Shown: positions 16,114-21,677, numbered from the stretch's first letter. The stretch is 21,677 bases of DNA from JANLSE01 sp038214135 (GCA_038214135.1 JBBQSD010000109.1:1-21677); one strand, 5' to 3'. Notes: generated from the letters alone by a model not told the origin. Translations and numbers: made by a program.

Positions 16114-17223
16114 ATGGCAGCAATATCCACCAAGATTGGTATCATTGGGTGCGGCAATATTAGCGGTATCTACCTCGAAAATGGCAAGGTCTTCGACGCA
16201 ATTGATATCGTGGCCGTGGCCGATATCGATATGGATCGGGCGATTGCGCGTGCCGCAGAATATGGCGTACCACGGGCGTGTAGCGTTGCAGAGTTATTGG
16301 CCGATCCAGAGATTCAGATTGTGATCAATCTGACGATCCCGGCAGCGCATGCAGAAGTGGCCATGCAGGTGGTTGCAGCGGGCAAATCAGTGTATAACGA
16401 GAAGCCACTCTCTGTAACCCGCGAGGATGGCAAGAAGTTGTTGGCGCTCGCCAAAGAGAAGGGGGTGCGGGTCGGCTGTGCCCCCGACACATTCCTGGGT
16501 GGCGGTATTCAGACATGCCGAAAGCTGATTGATGATGGCTGGATTGGCCGTCCAGTTGCAACGGTTGCCTTTATGCCAAGCCATGGCCCGGAGAGCTGGC
16601 ATCCAAACCCCAGCTTCTTCTATCAGGTTGGTGGCGGCCCAATGTTCGATATGGGCCCATACTACCTGACAACACTGGTCAACCTGATCGGGCCAGTCAA
16701 GCGGGTGACTGGTTCGGCGCAGATCAGCTTTGCCGAACGAACGGTGACCAACCAATATAACTATGGCGATAAAATCCCAGTCGATACCGCAACACACATT
16801 GCGGGTGTGATGGATTTTGAGGGTGGCGCAGTCGGGACGATCATCACCAGTTTCGATATGTGGGCTGCCAACCTGCCACGGATCGAGATCTATGGTTCGG
16901 AGGGCTCGCTCAGCGTGCCAGATCCAAACACATTTGGTGGGCCTGTGAAGCTGCGGCGCGCAGGGGCCAGTGAATGGAGTGATGTGGCGATTTCGCATGG
17001 GTTCACCAAGAACAGCCGTGGGTTGGGCGTGGCCGATATGGCCACCGCAATCCGCACAGGCCGCCCGCATCGGGTCAGTGGCGAACTAGCCTATCATGTG
17101 CTGGATCTGATGCATGCCTTCCACGATGCCTCGCGCGAAGGCCGCCATATTCAGATCGAAAGCACCTGCGCCCGCCCAGCAGCATTGCCATTGGGCCTGG
17201 GAGATCGCGGCGTCGAGGAATAG
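16114..17223 (+). CDS. Gfo/Idh/MocA family NAD(P)-dependent sugar oxidoreductase
   Basis: The 369-residue protein has an N-terminal Rossmann fold with GCGNIS (12-17), an acidic strand-2 end VADID (35-39), and the family signature EKP (96-98) with catalytic-region Lys97. The C-terminal alpha/beta domain contains GGGPMFDMGPYYL (173-185), whose Asp179 and Tyr183 sit where the substrate-binding Asp and His/Tyr of the family lie. It should oxidise or reduce a sugar, cyclitol or keto-glycoside using NAD(P). It is the second gene of an operon with the ThuA-like protein (17-base gap, AGAAGGA as ribosome binding site), which points to a ThuB-like role. The nucleotide preference is unclear, though the Asp after strand 2 favours NAD over NADP. 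Confidence 0.9.
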   Translation: MAAISTKIGIIGCGNISGIYLENGKVFDAIDIVAVADIDMDRAIARAAEYGVPRACSVAELLADPEIQIVINLTIPAAHAEVAMQVVAAGKSVYNEKPLSVTREDGKKLLALAKEKGVRVGCAPDTFLGGGIQTCRKLIDDGWIGRPVATVAFMPSHGPESWHPNPSFFYQVGGGPMFDMGPYYLTTLVNLIGPVKRVTGSAQISFAERTVTNQYNYGDKIPVDTATHIAGVMDFEGGAVGTIITSFDMWAANLPRIEIYGSEGSLSVPDPNTFGGPVKLRRAGASEWSDVAISHGFTKNSRGLGVADMATAIRTGRPHRVSGELAYHVLDLMHAFHDASREGRHIQIESTCARPAALPLGLGDRGVEE

Positions 17224-17271
17224 GATGTAGGTAGATCCCCAGCCCCCTCGCCTCTGTTCCCCGCACCCCTG

Positions 17272-17347
17272 CCCTCTCCCACGCCGGGGAGAGGGAGAAT
17301 GGCCCATATGGAGCCCTGTGCGCCCCTCCCCGCCGGTAGGGGAGGGG
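17272..17347. repeat. Pair of C/G-rich hairpins at a convergent junction
   Basis: Hairpin A: CCCTCTCCC (17272-17280) with GGGAGAGGG (17287-17295). Hairpin B: CCCCTCCCC (17323-17331) with GGGGAGGGG (17339-17347), followed by TTGGGGGAGAGGGGG. The flanks (from 17236) contain more CCCC-rich segments. This resembles the element at 11414-11510 and again lies between convergent genes, where it could stop transcription from both sides. Confidence 0.7.
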
Positions 17348-17370
17348 TTGGGGGAGAGGGGGAATCAGCA

Positions 17371-18045
17371 TTAATTCACCAGTTCAGCCAATTGCGCAAG
17401 GGCCAGCCGCGCGACTGCCGCCGGGGTATTACTGGCAGGAACGCGATGTAGGACGTGTTCGCGTTCATAGAATTCAAGCAGCGGGCGCGTCTGTTCGTGG
17501 TAGATCATCAGGCGCTGCTGAACAACCTCTGGCTTATCGTCCTCACGCTGAATTGCCTGCCCACCACGTTCACGGCAGCGCATCATACTGGCGAGATCAT
17601 CGATATGAACGGGAAATGGCTCGCCAGCACTTTCACAGATTCGGCGGCCACTCAGGCGGCGCACAACTTCAGTATCATCGATCTCCAGCGCAACAACTGC
17701 ATCAAGCGTTCGGCCATAATCTGCCAGTGTCAGGCTTAATCCAAGCGCCTGGTGCATCGTGCGCGGGTAGCCATCCAGCAGAATGCCTTCGTCATCGTTC
17801 AGTGTTTCCAGGCTAGCCCGCAAAACCCGATCCATAACAGAATCGGGAGCCAAATTGCCTTTATCAATAATGCCAGAGACGGTACGGCCAAGCGCGGTTC
17901 GGGCCTTGATCTCACTGCGTAGCAACTGGCCCGTCGAAATCGCAACCATATGATAATGAACAACTAGTTCCTCGGCGATAGTACTTTTGCCAGCGCCAGG
18001 AGGCCCAAGCAACACGATATTCAGAGGTCGTTGAGTTGATATCAT
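17371..18045 (-). CDS. adk: Adenylate kinase family protein
   Basis: The 224-residue P-loop kinase converts ATP + AMP to 2 ADP (or acts on a similar nucleoside monophosphate). The Walker A motif GPPGAGKST is at 14-22, the AMP-site STGQLLR at 37-43, DGYPRT at 91-96 (the usual DGFPRT) and the LID domain at about 133-170, ending in QREDDKPEVVQQR. The LID has the long bacterial form, but its zinc site is eroded: Cys137 and Cys157 remain while the other two cysteine positions are Ser/Glu-like. The longer frame starting at 18069 would run through the ribosome binding site AGGAG, so the ATG at 18045 is preferred. It is divergent from the next gene. It may be the main Adk or an extra paralog; it is not beside secY as in typical ribosomal operons. 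Confidence 0.83.
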   Translation of the reverse strand: MISTQRPLNIVLLGPPGAGKSTIAEELVVHYHMVAISTGQLLRSEIKARTALGRTVSGIIDKGNLAPDSVMDRVLRASLETLNDDEGILLDGYPRTMHQALGLSLTLADYGRTLDAVVALEIDDTEVVRRLSGRRICESAGEPFPVHIDDLASMMRCRERGGQAIQREDDKPEVVQQRLMIYHEQTRPLLEFYEREHVLHRVPASNTPAAVARLALAQLAELVN

Positions 18046-18083
18046 TGGAGCATTCTCCTGAAAGCGCATCTTTGCGAACGAGC

Positions 18084-18092
18084 ATTATACCA
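18084..18092 (-). promoter_or_regulatory. Extended -10 promoter for the adenylate kinase gene
   Basis: On the minus strand the sequence reads TGGTATAAT, a consensus extended -10 (TATAAT at 18089-18084), 39 bases from the ATG at 18045. Its -10 is only 15 bp from that of the opposing promoter. Confidence 0.65.
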
Positions 18093-18101
18093 CCGAGGGC
18101 G

Positions 18102-18110
18102 TGCTATAAT
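18102..18110 (+). promoter_or_regulatory. Extended -10 promoter for the DUF6174-like operon
   Basis: TGCTATAAT is a consensus extended -10 (TATAAT 18105-18110), 48 bases ahead of the ATG at 18159. No matching -35 is evident. It is back-to-back with the adenylate kinase promoter. Confidence 0.65.
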
Positions 18111-18158
18111 GGAGGCGTCTTCCAGTTGCCTATTACCAGAGATCATGCCGAGGACGCT

Positions 18159-18683
18159 ATGCGACGCAGCGTCAGCATACTGATCGGTTCAACAATACTC
18201 TTTCTTCTGCTTGCCTGTGTGCTGCTCACACTGATTATGCGCCCAAGCGCAGAAGCGCAGGTGCAAGAACGACGCAACGCTGTGGCTCGCTGGGAGAAGC
18301 GCACATTCTCGAAATATCGCATGGTGCTCGAAGATGGAAATTGCACCACCGATTATGAAGTTGTTGCCGAGCACGTTTCCTGGGGTTATGAGACACCCTG
18401 TGGCCGTGGGCAGGCACGCCCTGTGGCAAGTTTGTTTGCCTTAATTGAGCCTGATCGATCTGTTTGCGTTGGAACAGGCTGCCCTTGTGAGCGTGTGACC
18501 TCTCTCCAGGTTCGCTATGATACCATCCTTGGCTACCCACAGCGAATTATTATTCGCAATCAGATATGGCCAAACTGGCAGAGTGGCGCATTCTGGAACG
18601 CACTCACTACCAGGCAAGGCAATCCATGCAGCGGCGGCAATGAGCGCGTCCTTACTGTGCGTGGCCTGACTCCCCGCACCTAA
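18159..18683 (+). CDS. Membrane-anchored protein of unknown function, DUF6174-like
   Basis: The 174-residue protein has one N-terminal transmembrane segment (about 5-27; possibly a signal anchor), then an extracytoplasmic domain. The pattern Trp45 ... Tyr53-Arg-Met, a central Cys62, and YDTILGYP (120-127) resembles DUF6174, small secreted domains of unknown role; this match is from memory of the pattern and is tentative. Six cysteines outside the membrane (62, 81, 103, 108, 110, 157) suggest disulfides. Cys20 is within the hydrophobic segment and is not a clear lipobox. The start at 18159 was chosen because it places GAGGA 4 bases upstream and begins directly with the basic-plus-hydrophobic segment; the longer frame overlaps the divergent adk gene. 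It is followed after 18 bases by the DUF1186-like gene, so the two form an operon. Confidence 0.72.
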   Translation: MRRSVSILIGSTILFLLLACVLLTLIMRPSAEAQVQERRNAVARWEKRTFSKYRMVLEDGNCTTDYEVVAEHVSWGYETPCGRGQARPVASLFALIEPDRSVCVGTGCPCERVTSLQVRYDTILGYPQRIIIRNQIWPNWQSGAFWNALTTRQGNPCSGGNERVLTVRGLTPRT

Positions 18684-18701
18684 TCATTTAATGGAGCGAT
18701 T

Positions 18702-19652
18702 ATGACTGACCCTCAATTAGAAGCACTTGAACCACTTGATTATCCCTGGGGTGGCGATGGCGGCGATCCATTTGAGCCCATCCAAAAGGATGTGCTTGCC
18801 GCATTGATCCCGACCGATCAGCCATATCCAGCCCCTCTCGATCAACTGCTCACCCTTGGTTCTGCTATTGAACAGGAGCGGCAGGCAACATTTGAGGCCA
18901 TGCAGTTTCTTCCCGAACAGGCCGATGATCTTGTTCGAATGGCCCGCGACCGGAGGTTGCACACGTTATCGAGCGACTCAGGCGAGGTTTGGGCACCGAT
19001 CTGGGCTATGCGAGGGCTTGGCCGCATCAATGCCAGTGATCGCGCTGCTGATCTGATGCCATTGCTTGATCTTGATGATGATGGAATGAGCGGATTTCTG
19101 GCCGAGGTCTTTGTCATATTTGGCGAAGAAGCCTTTGCACCCTTGGCAGCATATCTGAATGATCGCAGTCGTTGGGTATTCGGGCGGACTCAGGCCATTG
19201 ATATTATGAATGATCTTGTCGAAGCCCATCCAGAACTACGTGATCGCGCTGTTCAGCTCTATACCGCCGCACTTCTGGATGCGAAAAGCAACGAATCCAT
19301 GTTCAACGGTTTTCTGCTTGCTGGGCTGCTCAAGTTTCAGGCAACCGATGCACTGCCGGCCATTCGCCAGGCTTTTGAAGATGAGGCGATTGATATAGAG
19401 ATTGCTGGTGATTGGCCGGATGTGCTTGAAGAACTAGGCCAGCCAATCGATGAGCAAGATCCATTAGTTCAGGCCGCCAACCAGCGTACGCTCTTGCGTG
19501 CAGATAGAAGCCTCTTTAACTCACCAGCATTGCAACAGCCACAACAAACCAGGGCTAATCAGTTATCAAACCAGAAGAACAAGTCCACTCAGAAGAAACG
19601 CAAACGCAAAGCTGCCGCTGCCGCGCGCAAAACCAATAAGAAGCGCCGCTAA
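18702..19652 (+). CDS. HEAT-like DUF1186 family protein with basic tail
   Basis: The 316-residue cytoplasmic protein is mainly helical with HEAT/PBS-lyase-like repeats over about 95-245. WAPIWAMRGLGRI (97-109), HPELRDRAV (176-184), ALPAIRQAF (217-225) and IAGDWPDVLEELG (234-246) match the layout of the DUF1186 family. An acidic N-terminal part (1-90) precedes the repeats. The last 35 residues are low complexity: Gln/Asn-rich (278-293), then Lys/Arg-rich (297-316), which could bind nucleic acid or another polyanion. Function is unknown; helical repeats of this type usually mediate protein contacts. GGAG (18692-18695) lies 6 bases before the ATG. It is the second gene of an operon with the DUF6174-like membrane protein. 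No clear terminator follows. Confidence 0.78.
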   Translation: MTDPQLEALEPLDYPWGGDGGDPFEPIQKDVLAALIPTDQPYPAPLDQLLTLGSAIEQERQATFEAMQFLPEQADDLVRMARDRRLHTLSSDSGEVWAPIWAMRGLGRINASDRAADLMPLLDLDDDGMSGFLAEVFVIFGEEAFAPLAAYLNDRSRWVFGRTQAIDIMNDLVEAHPELRDRAVQLYTAALLDAKSNESMFNGFLLAGLLKFQATDALPAIRQAFEDEAIDIEIAGDWPDVLEELGQPIDEQDPLVQAANQRTLLRADRSLFNSPALQQPQQTRANQLSNQKNKSTQKKRKRKAAAAARKTNKKRR

Positions 19653-19681
19653 GCTACTACAGAGAATAAGTCTTGCTCTCT

Positions 19682-19739
19682 TGTTCAGTAACAAAGGAAC
19701 AAACGAACAAGCAGCACAGTGTTCAATGTGTACTTGTTC
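19682..19739. promoter_or_regulatory. Array of five TGTTC/GAACA pentamers
   Basis: TGTTC at 19682, 19720 and 19735 and GAACA at 19697 and 19705 lie within 58 bases upstream of the arginase-family gene. Centre-to-centre steps are 15, 8, 15 and 15 bases. Such phased half-sites can be an operator; no known regulator consensus was recognised. Confidence 0.35.
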
Positions 19740-19760
19740 TTTCTATTAGAAGGAGTTTGC

Positions 19761-20663
19761 ATGCAACCCGGAAGGCCACTCGAAGCCGTTCATGTTGTTG
19801 GTGTGCGCTATCGCAGTTGCTACCTTGCCCTGCGTGATGAGCGTTGCCTGGATACCTATGCTGCGTCGGGCGTCTACCAGAGTGCTGGGCTACCAATCAC
19901 GATTGCCGAACCACACCTGCCGGAAGAACAACGGCTGCCGGATGCGCCCGATAATCTGGGCTTGCTTGGCGGCGCGATTGCCAGCGAAGTCGCTATTGCC
20001 CGCAATGCCGGCCGGGGTGTCCTGATGACTGGCGGCGATTGTAGCCATATTACTGGGGTGCTTGGTGGCATGCAGGATGCCCACGGCCCAGCAGCCAGGA
20101 TCGGTTTGGTGTGGTTCGATGCCCACGGCGATTTCAATACCCCCAGGACAACCCTTTCGGGGATGTTGGGCGGCATGCCTGTTGCGGTGTGTGCCGGGTT
20201 GGCCTACCCATTCTGGCGCGAACAATCGCATATTGCCAGCCCGCTGCCAACCGAACGAATCGTTATGGTCGATGTCCGCAATCTGGATCCAAAAGAAGAG
20301 CAACTCATCCGCGCCACTGATGTGACAATCGCCCGCGTTGCACCTGGCTTCTCTGGTGATGTTGAACTTGCTCAGGCCATCCAGGAATTGTCAGCCCGCG
20401 TTGATTATGTCTATCTACACATCGATACCGATATTCTTGATCAGCAGTTCGTTCCCAACCATAGTACCCGTGAGCCAAATGGGCCGGATATGGCACAGGT
20501 GCAGGGCGCGATTGAGGCGGTGATGGCCACGGGTAAAGTGGCAGCCTATGCCGTCGTTTCGGTGTATGGCGAAGGCGCGGGCGCACCAGTAACGATTGCA
20601 TCTGGGATCGAACTCATTCGCTATGGGCTCGATTCCTGGCGTCGCCATGGTATTCCGGCATAA
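19761..20663 (+). CDS. Arginase/agmatinase family ureohydrolase-like protein
   Basis: The 300-residue protein has the arginase fold with its metal-binding motifs: GGDCSH (91-96), DAHGD (120-124) and HIDTDILD (220-227). Family members use two Mn ions to split guanidino or formimino compounds such as arginine, agmatine or guanidine. The first motif is normally GGDHS; here Cys94 replaces the His that ligates one Mn. Some uncharacterised arginase-family proteins also carry Cys here, so this may mark a subgroup with a changed substrate or metal. Asp120, His122, Asp124, Asp222 and Asp224 are retained. AAGGAG (19750-19755) picks the ATG at 19761 over an in-frame ATG at 19719 that has no site and a hydrophobic extension. 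It is convergent with a LysE-family exporter, hinting at basic amino acid or guanidino compound metabolism. Confidence 0.85.
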   Translation: MQPGRPLEAVHVVGVRYRSCYLALRDERCLDTYAASGVYQSAGLPITIAEPHLPEEQRLPDAPDNLGLLGGAIASEVAIARNAGRGVLMTGGDCSHITGVLGGMQDAHGPAARIGLVWFDAHGDFNTPRTTLSGMLGGMPVAVCAGLAYPFWREQSHIASPLPTERIVMVDVRNLDPKEEQLIRATDVTIARVAPGFSGDVELAQAIQELSARVDYVYLHIDTDILDQQFVPNHSTREPNGPDMAQVQGAIEAVMATGKVAAYAVVSVYGEGAGAPVTIASGIELIRYGLDSWRRHGIPA

Positions 20664-20742
20664 ATGGCATTCCTGGAGGGGCGGTTTCGTGCGCTGCCAT
20701 AGAATTCCGGCATAAACGGCATTCCTGTAGGGACGGTTCGTG
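20641..20742 (+). repeat. Diverged tandem 52-bp duplication spanning the arginase stop codon
   Basis: The stretch 20641-20691 recurs with a few changes at 20693-20742. Shared words include GCCAT, ATTCCGGCATAAA, GGCATTCCTG and CGGTT. The first copy encodes the last residues (His-Gly-Ile-Pro-Ala) and stop; the second is non-coding. Confidence 0.8.
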
Positions 20743-20751
20743 AACCGCTCC
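20731..20751. terminator. Hairpin between convergent genes, possible bidirectional terminator
   Basis: GGACGGTTC pairs with GAACCGCTCC (one bulged base) around a 2-base gap, preceded by TGTAG. It lacks a U tract on either side, so termination is only suggested by position between the stops at 20663 (+) and 20773 (-). It resembles GTAGGGGCG-type extragenic hairpins. Confidence 0.4.
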
Positions 20752-20772
20752 ATGCGCCCCATCAACGCGCTC

Positions 20773-21393
20773 TTACTGCACAACCACACTTGCGAGCGCC
20801 AGGATGCCAAAGATCACGATCATGATCCCAGAAGCAGAATTGATCAATTGCATCCAGCGCTCACTCATTCGTGTTCGCAACAGGCTCACCCCTCCACTGA
20901 GCAATAGCCACCAGCAGGCCGAGCCAAGAAACACCCCTGCCGCAACCAGCATTGCAGCCCCATAATCGCCAGCAACACTACCAGCGCCAAGGGCGGCAAA
21001 CATCGCCGCAAATGCAAGAATCGTCAGTGGATTCGTCACAGTCAGCAGCAGTGTCGAAAGGTAGGCACCAATCAGGCCCTGTGCCGATGATTCGGCTGCG
21101 CGTGTTGCTGGAACCGCCCGAAACGTTTGGATACCCAAATAGAGCATAAACAGCCCGCCAACAATCCGCAACCAGAATACATTGCCAGTTAAGGCACTCG
21201 TTACTACAGTAAGCCCAAATGCGGCCACACAACCATACAGCAGATCGGCTGTTGCCGCACCAAGGCCCGAAACAAACCCTGCCGCCCGACCATCGGCCAG
21301 GGTGCGCCGAATACACAGCAACCCAATTGGCCCAACCGGTGCCGCCACCGATAGCCCCAACAGCATTCCATGTGCCAACAGCGAAAGATCCAT
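20773..21393 (-). CDS. LysE/RhtB family amino acid exporter
   Basis: The 206-residue inner-membrane protein matches LysE/RhtB exporters in length and layout: about six hydrophobic segments (5-26, 37-63, 70-92, 108-135, 145-170, 183-204). The N-terminal signature APVGPIGLLCIRRTLADG (18-35) is followed by GLGAATADLLYG (43-54), and TNPLTILAF (120-128) marks the fourth helix. Such proteins export amino acids (Lys, Arg, homoserine, threonine, others) using the proton gradient. The ATG at 21393 was chosen over an in-frame upstream start at 21573, because the family signature begins about 18 residues after it and AAAGGGG lies 7 bases upstream. The convergent neighbour is an arginase-family enzyme. 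A terminator hairpin ends 24 bases before the start codon, so expression is probably controlled by attenuation. Confidence 0.88.
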   Translation of the reverse strand: MDLSLLAHGMLLGLSVAAPVGPIGLLCIRRTLADGRAAGFVSGLGAATADLLYGCVAAFGLTVVTSALTGNVFWLRIVGGLFMLYLGIQTFRAVPATRAAESSAQGLIGAYLSTLLLTVTNPLTILAFAAMFAALGAGSVAGDYGAAMLVAAGVFLGSACWWLLLSGGVSLLRTRMSERWMQLINSASGIMIVIFGILALASVVVQ

Positions 21394-21416
21394 CGAACAG
21401 CCCCTTTTCTGGCAAT

Positions 21417-21447
21417 AAAAAACCGCCGAGCCAATATGGCCCGGCGG
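21417..21447 (-). terminator. Rho-independent terminator in the leader of the exporter gene
   Basis: On the minus strand CCGCCGGGCC (21447-21438) pairs with GGCTCGGCGG (21432-21423), 10 bp with one G-U, loop ATATT, followed by U6 (21422-21417). It lies 24 bases ahead of the start codon of the gene it precedes and no complete gene ends just upstream of it, so it is best read as a regulated attenuator. Confidence 0.85.
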
Positions 21448-21489
21448 AAACGCAACGCATCGCGCAGCTAGCCAGGCCCATTGGTCGGC
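21425..21489 (-). promoter_or_regulatory. Candidate antiterminator alternative to the leader terminator
   Basis: Minus-strand GCCGACCAATGGGCC (21489-21475) can pair with GGCCATATTGGCTCGGC (21441-21425): 5 + 5 + 4 bp with one bulge and a small internal loop. This would consume the loop and 3' arm of the terminator. A third hairpin, AGCCAG (21500-21495) with CTGGCT (21475-21470), competes for the upstream arm. Confidence 0.5.
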
Positions 21490-21509
21490 TGCTGCTGGCT
21501 CAAAACCAT
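21468..21509 (-). CDS. Candidate leader peptide MVLSQQQPTNGPG
   Basis: A 13-codon ORF with stop lies in the exporter leader, in a different frame from the exporter. It contains three consecutive CAG (Gln) codons at 21497-21489, exactly in the upstream strand of the first hairpin, and its TAG stop follows directly after the antiterminator arm. No ribosome binding site is seen; the ATG is 10 bases after a TATAAT, so a leaderless start is possible. Short ORFs arise by chance, so confidence rests on the layout alone. Confidence 0.35.
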   Translation of the reverse strand: MVLSQQQPTNGPG

Positions 21510-21519
21510 GCAATGCTTG

Positions 21520-21525
21520 ATTATA
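21520..21525 (-). promoter_or_regulatory. Putative -10 (TATAAT) for the exporter transcript
   Basis: A perfect TATAAT on the minus strand would place the transcript start near 21513 and give a leader of about 120 bases before the exporter ATG. The -35 region (near 21543-21548, ATATCA) is a poor match. Confidence 0.45.
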
Positions 21526-21556
21526 GAATATCGTATCATCATTGATATATCCTTTA

Positions 21557-21597
21557 GGCGCGGAAACCCACACGCTTCAGCGGTGGGAGGAAGCGCC
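21557..21597. mobile_element. Hairpin resembling an IS200/IS605-type end
   Basis: GGCGC (21557-21561) pairs with GCGCC (21593-21597) around an inner imperfect hairpin: CCCAC-A-CGC-TTCA-GCG-GTGGG (21567-21587). An imperfect hairpin with a bulged base and CCCAC/GTGGG stem around a TTCA loop is typical of subterminal palindromes of this family. The 11-mer CGCTTCAGCGG recurs at 21609-21619. A promoter and ORF start follow, as at a left end, but the transposase lies outside the window. Confidence 0.5.
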
Positions 21598-21623
21598 TTG
21601 CTTGAGCTCGCTTCAGCGGATAC

Positions 21624-21652
21624 TTGCACATATGTTCGGATTATGGTACAAT
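21624..21652 (+). promoter_or_regulatory. Promoter for the gene at the right edge
   Basis: TTGCAC (21624-21629) and TACAAT (21647-21652) are 17 bp apart, and the -10 is extended by TGG (21644-21646). The ATG follows 7 bases after the -10, so the transcript would be nearly leaderless. Confidence 0.6.
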
Positions 21653-21658
21653 GCTTTT

Positions 21659-21677
21659 ATGATGAATACAACCTCCA
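21659..21677 (+). CDS. Start of a truncated gene, possibly IS200/IS605 transposase or TnpB
   Basis: ATG ATG AAT ACA ACC TCC is open to the window end. Only six codons (MMNTTS) are visible, so the product cannot be recognised. The proposal rests on the upstream hairpin and promoter. Confidence 0.3.

Noticed and set aside
16387..17070. 227-codon minus-strand open frame inside the Gfo/Idh/MocA gene
   Set aside because: It is an antisense shadow of a strongly supported coding region, with no protein-family pattern.
18036..18158. Upstream start of the DUF6174-like gene
   Set aside because: It would overlap the divergent adenylate kinase start and read through both -10 elements; GAGGA supports 18159.
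19653..19681. Terminator after the DUF1186-like gene
   Set aside because: GAGA/TCTC pairing is only a few bases, without a stable stem or U tract.
20773..21573. Longer LysE start at 21573 (266 residues)
   Set aside because: The added 60 residues are not family-like, would be translated through the terminator hairpin and past the putative -10, and the ATG at 21393 has a better ribosome binding site.

Overview
The window looks like chromosomal DNA from a filamentous or Chloroflexia-type member of the Chloroflexota. This is an inference from gene style: a secreted glycosidase carrying a duplicated N-terminal module I associate with this phylum, a 6-TM/HAMP-like hybrid kinase, an archaeal-style ValS, and C/G-rich extragenic hairpins of the kind common there. 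No rRNA, tRNA, CRISPR array or phage gene was seen. I count 13 confident protein genes, one partial gene at the right edge and one candidate 13-codon leader peptide.

Left part (1-8437, all + strand): an AI-2E/PerM-type permease; two tandem paralogous secreted clan-A glycoside hydrolases (one with two N-terminal repeat modules, one a lipoprotein) separated by a strong terminator; a membrane-anchored endonuclease/exonuclease/phosphatase-fold protein; and a valyl-tRNA synthetase of the archaeal-like type with a degenerate KMSKS loop. The 317 bp after valS hold a roughly 115-bp hairpin-rich inverted-repeat element and no gene.

Middle (8755-15301): a hybrid histidine kinase with two receiver domains, then two divergently transcribed, Tat-exported 5'-nucleotidase paralogs. 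Their shared 239-bp control region contains phased CTGTCAT-like repeats resembling Pho boxes, which suggests phosphate scavenging from nucleotides under PhoB-type control.

Right part (15320-21677): a ThuA + Gfo/Idh/MocA two-gene sugar operon; an adenylate kinase divergent from a two-gene operon of poorly characterised proteins (DUF6174-like and DUF1186/HEAT-like), driven by back-to-back extended -10 promoters; an arginase-family hydrolase with a Cys in place of a metal-binding His; and a convergent LysE-family exporter. The exporter has a leader with a promoter-like -10, a short ORF with three consecutive Gln codons, mutually exclusive hairpins and a rho-independent terminator just before the gene. 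This is a candidate transcription attenuator and the most interesting unexplained signal here. The window ends in a hairpin and promoter that look like the left end of an IS200/IS605-type element.

All three convergent gene junctions are filled with short GC-rich hairpin repeats, probably doubling as bidirectional terminators.
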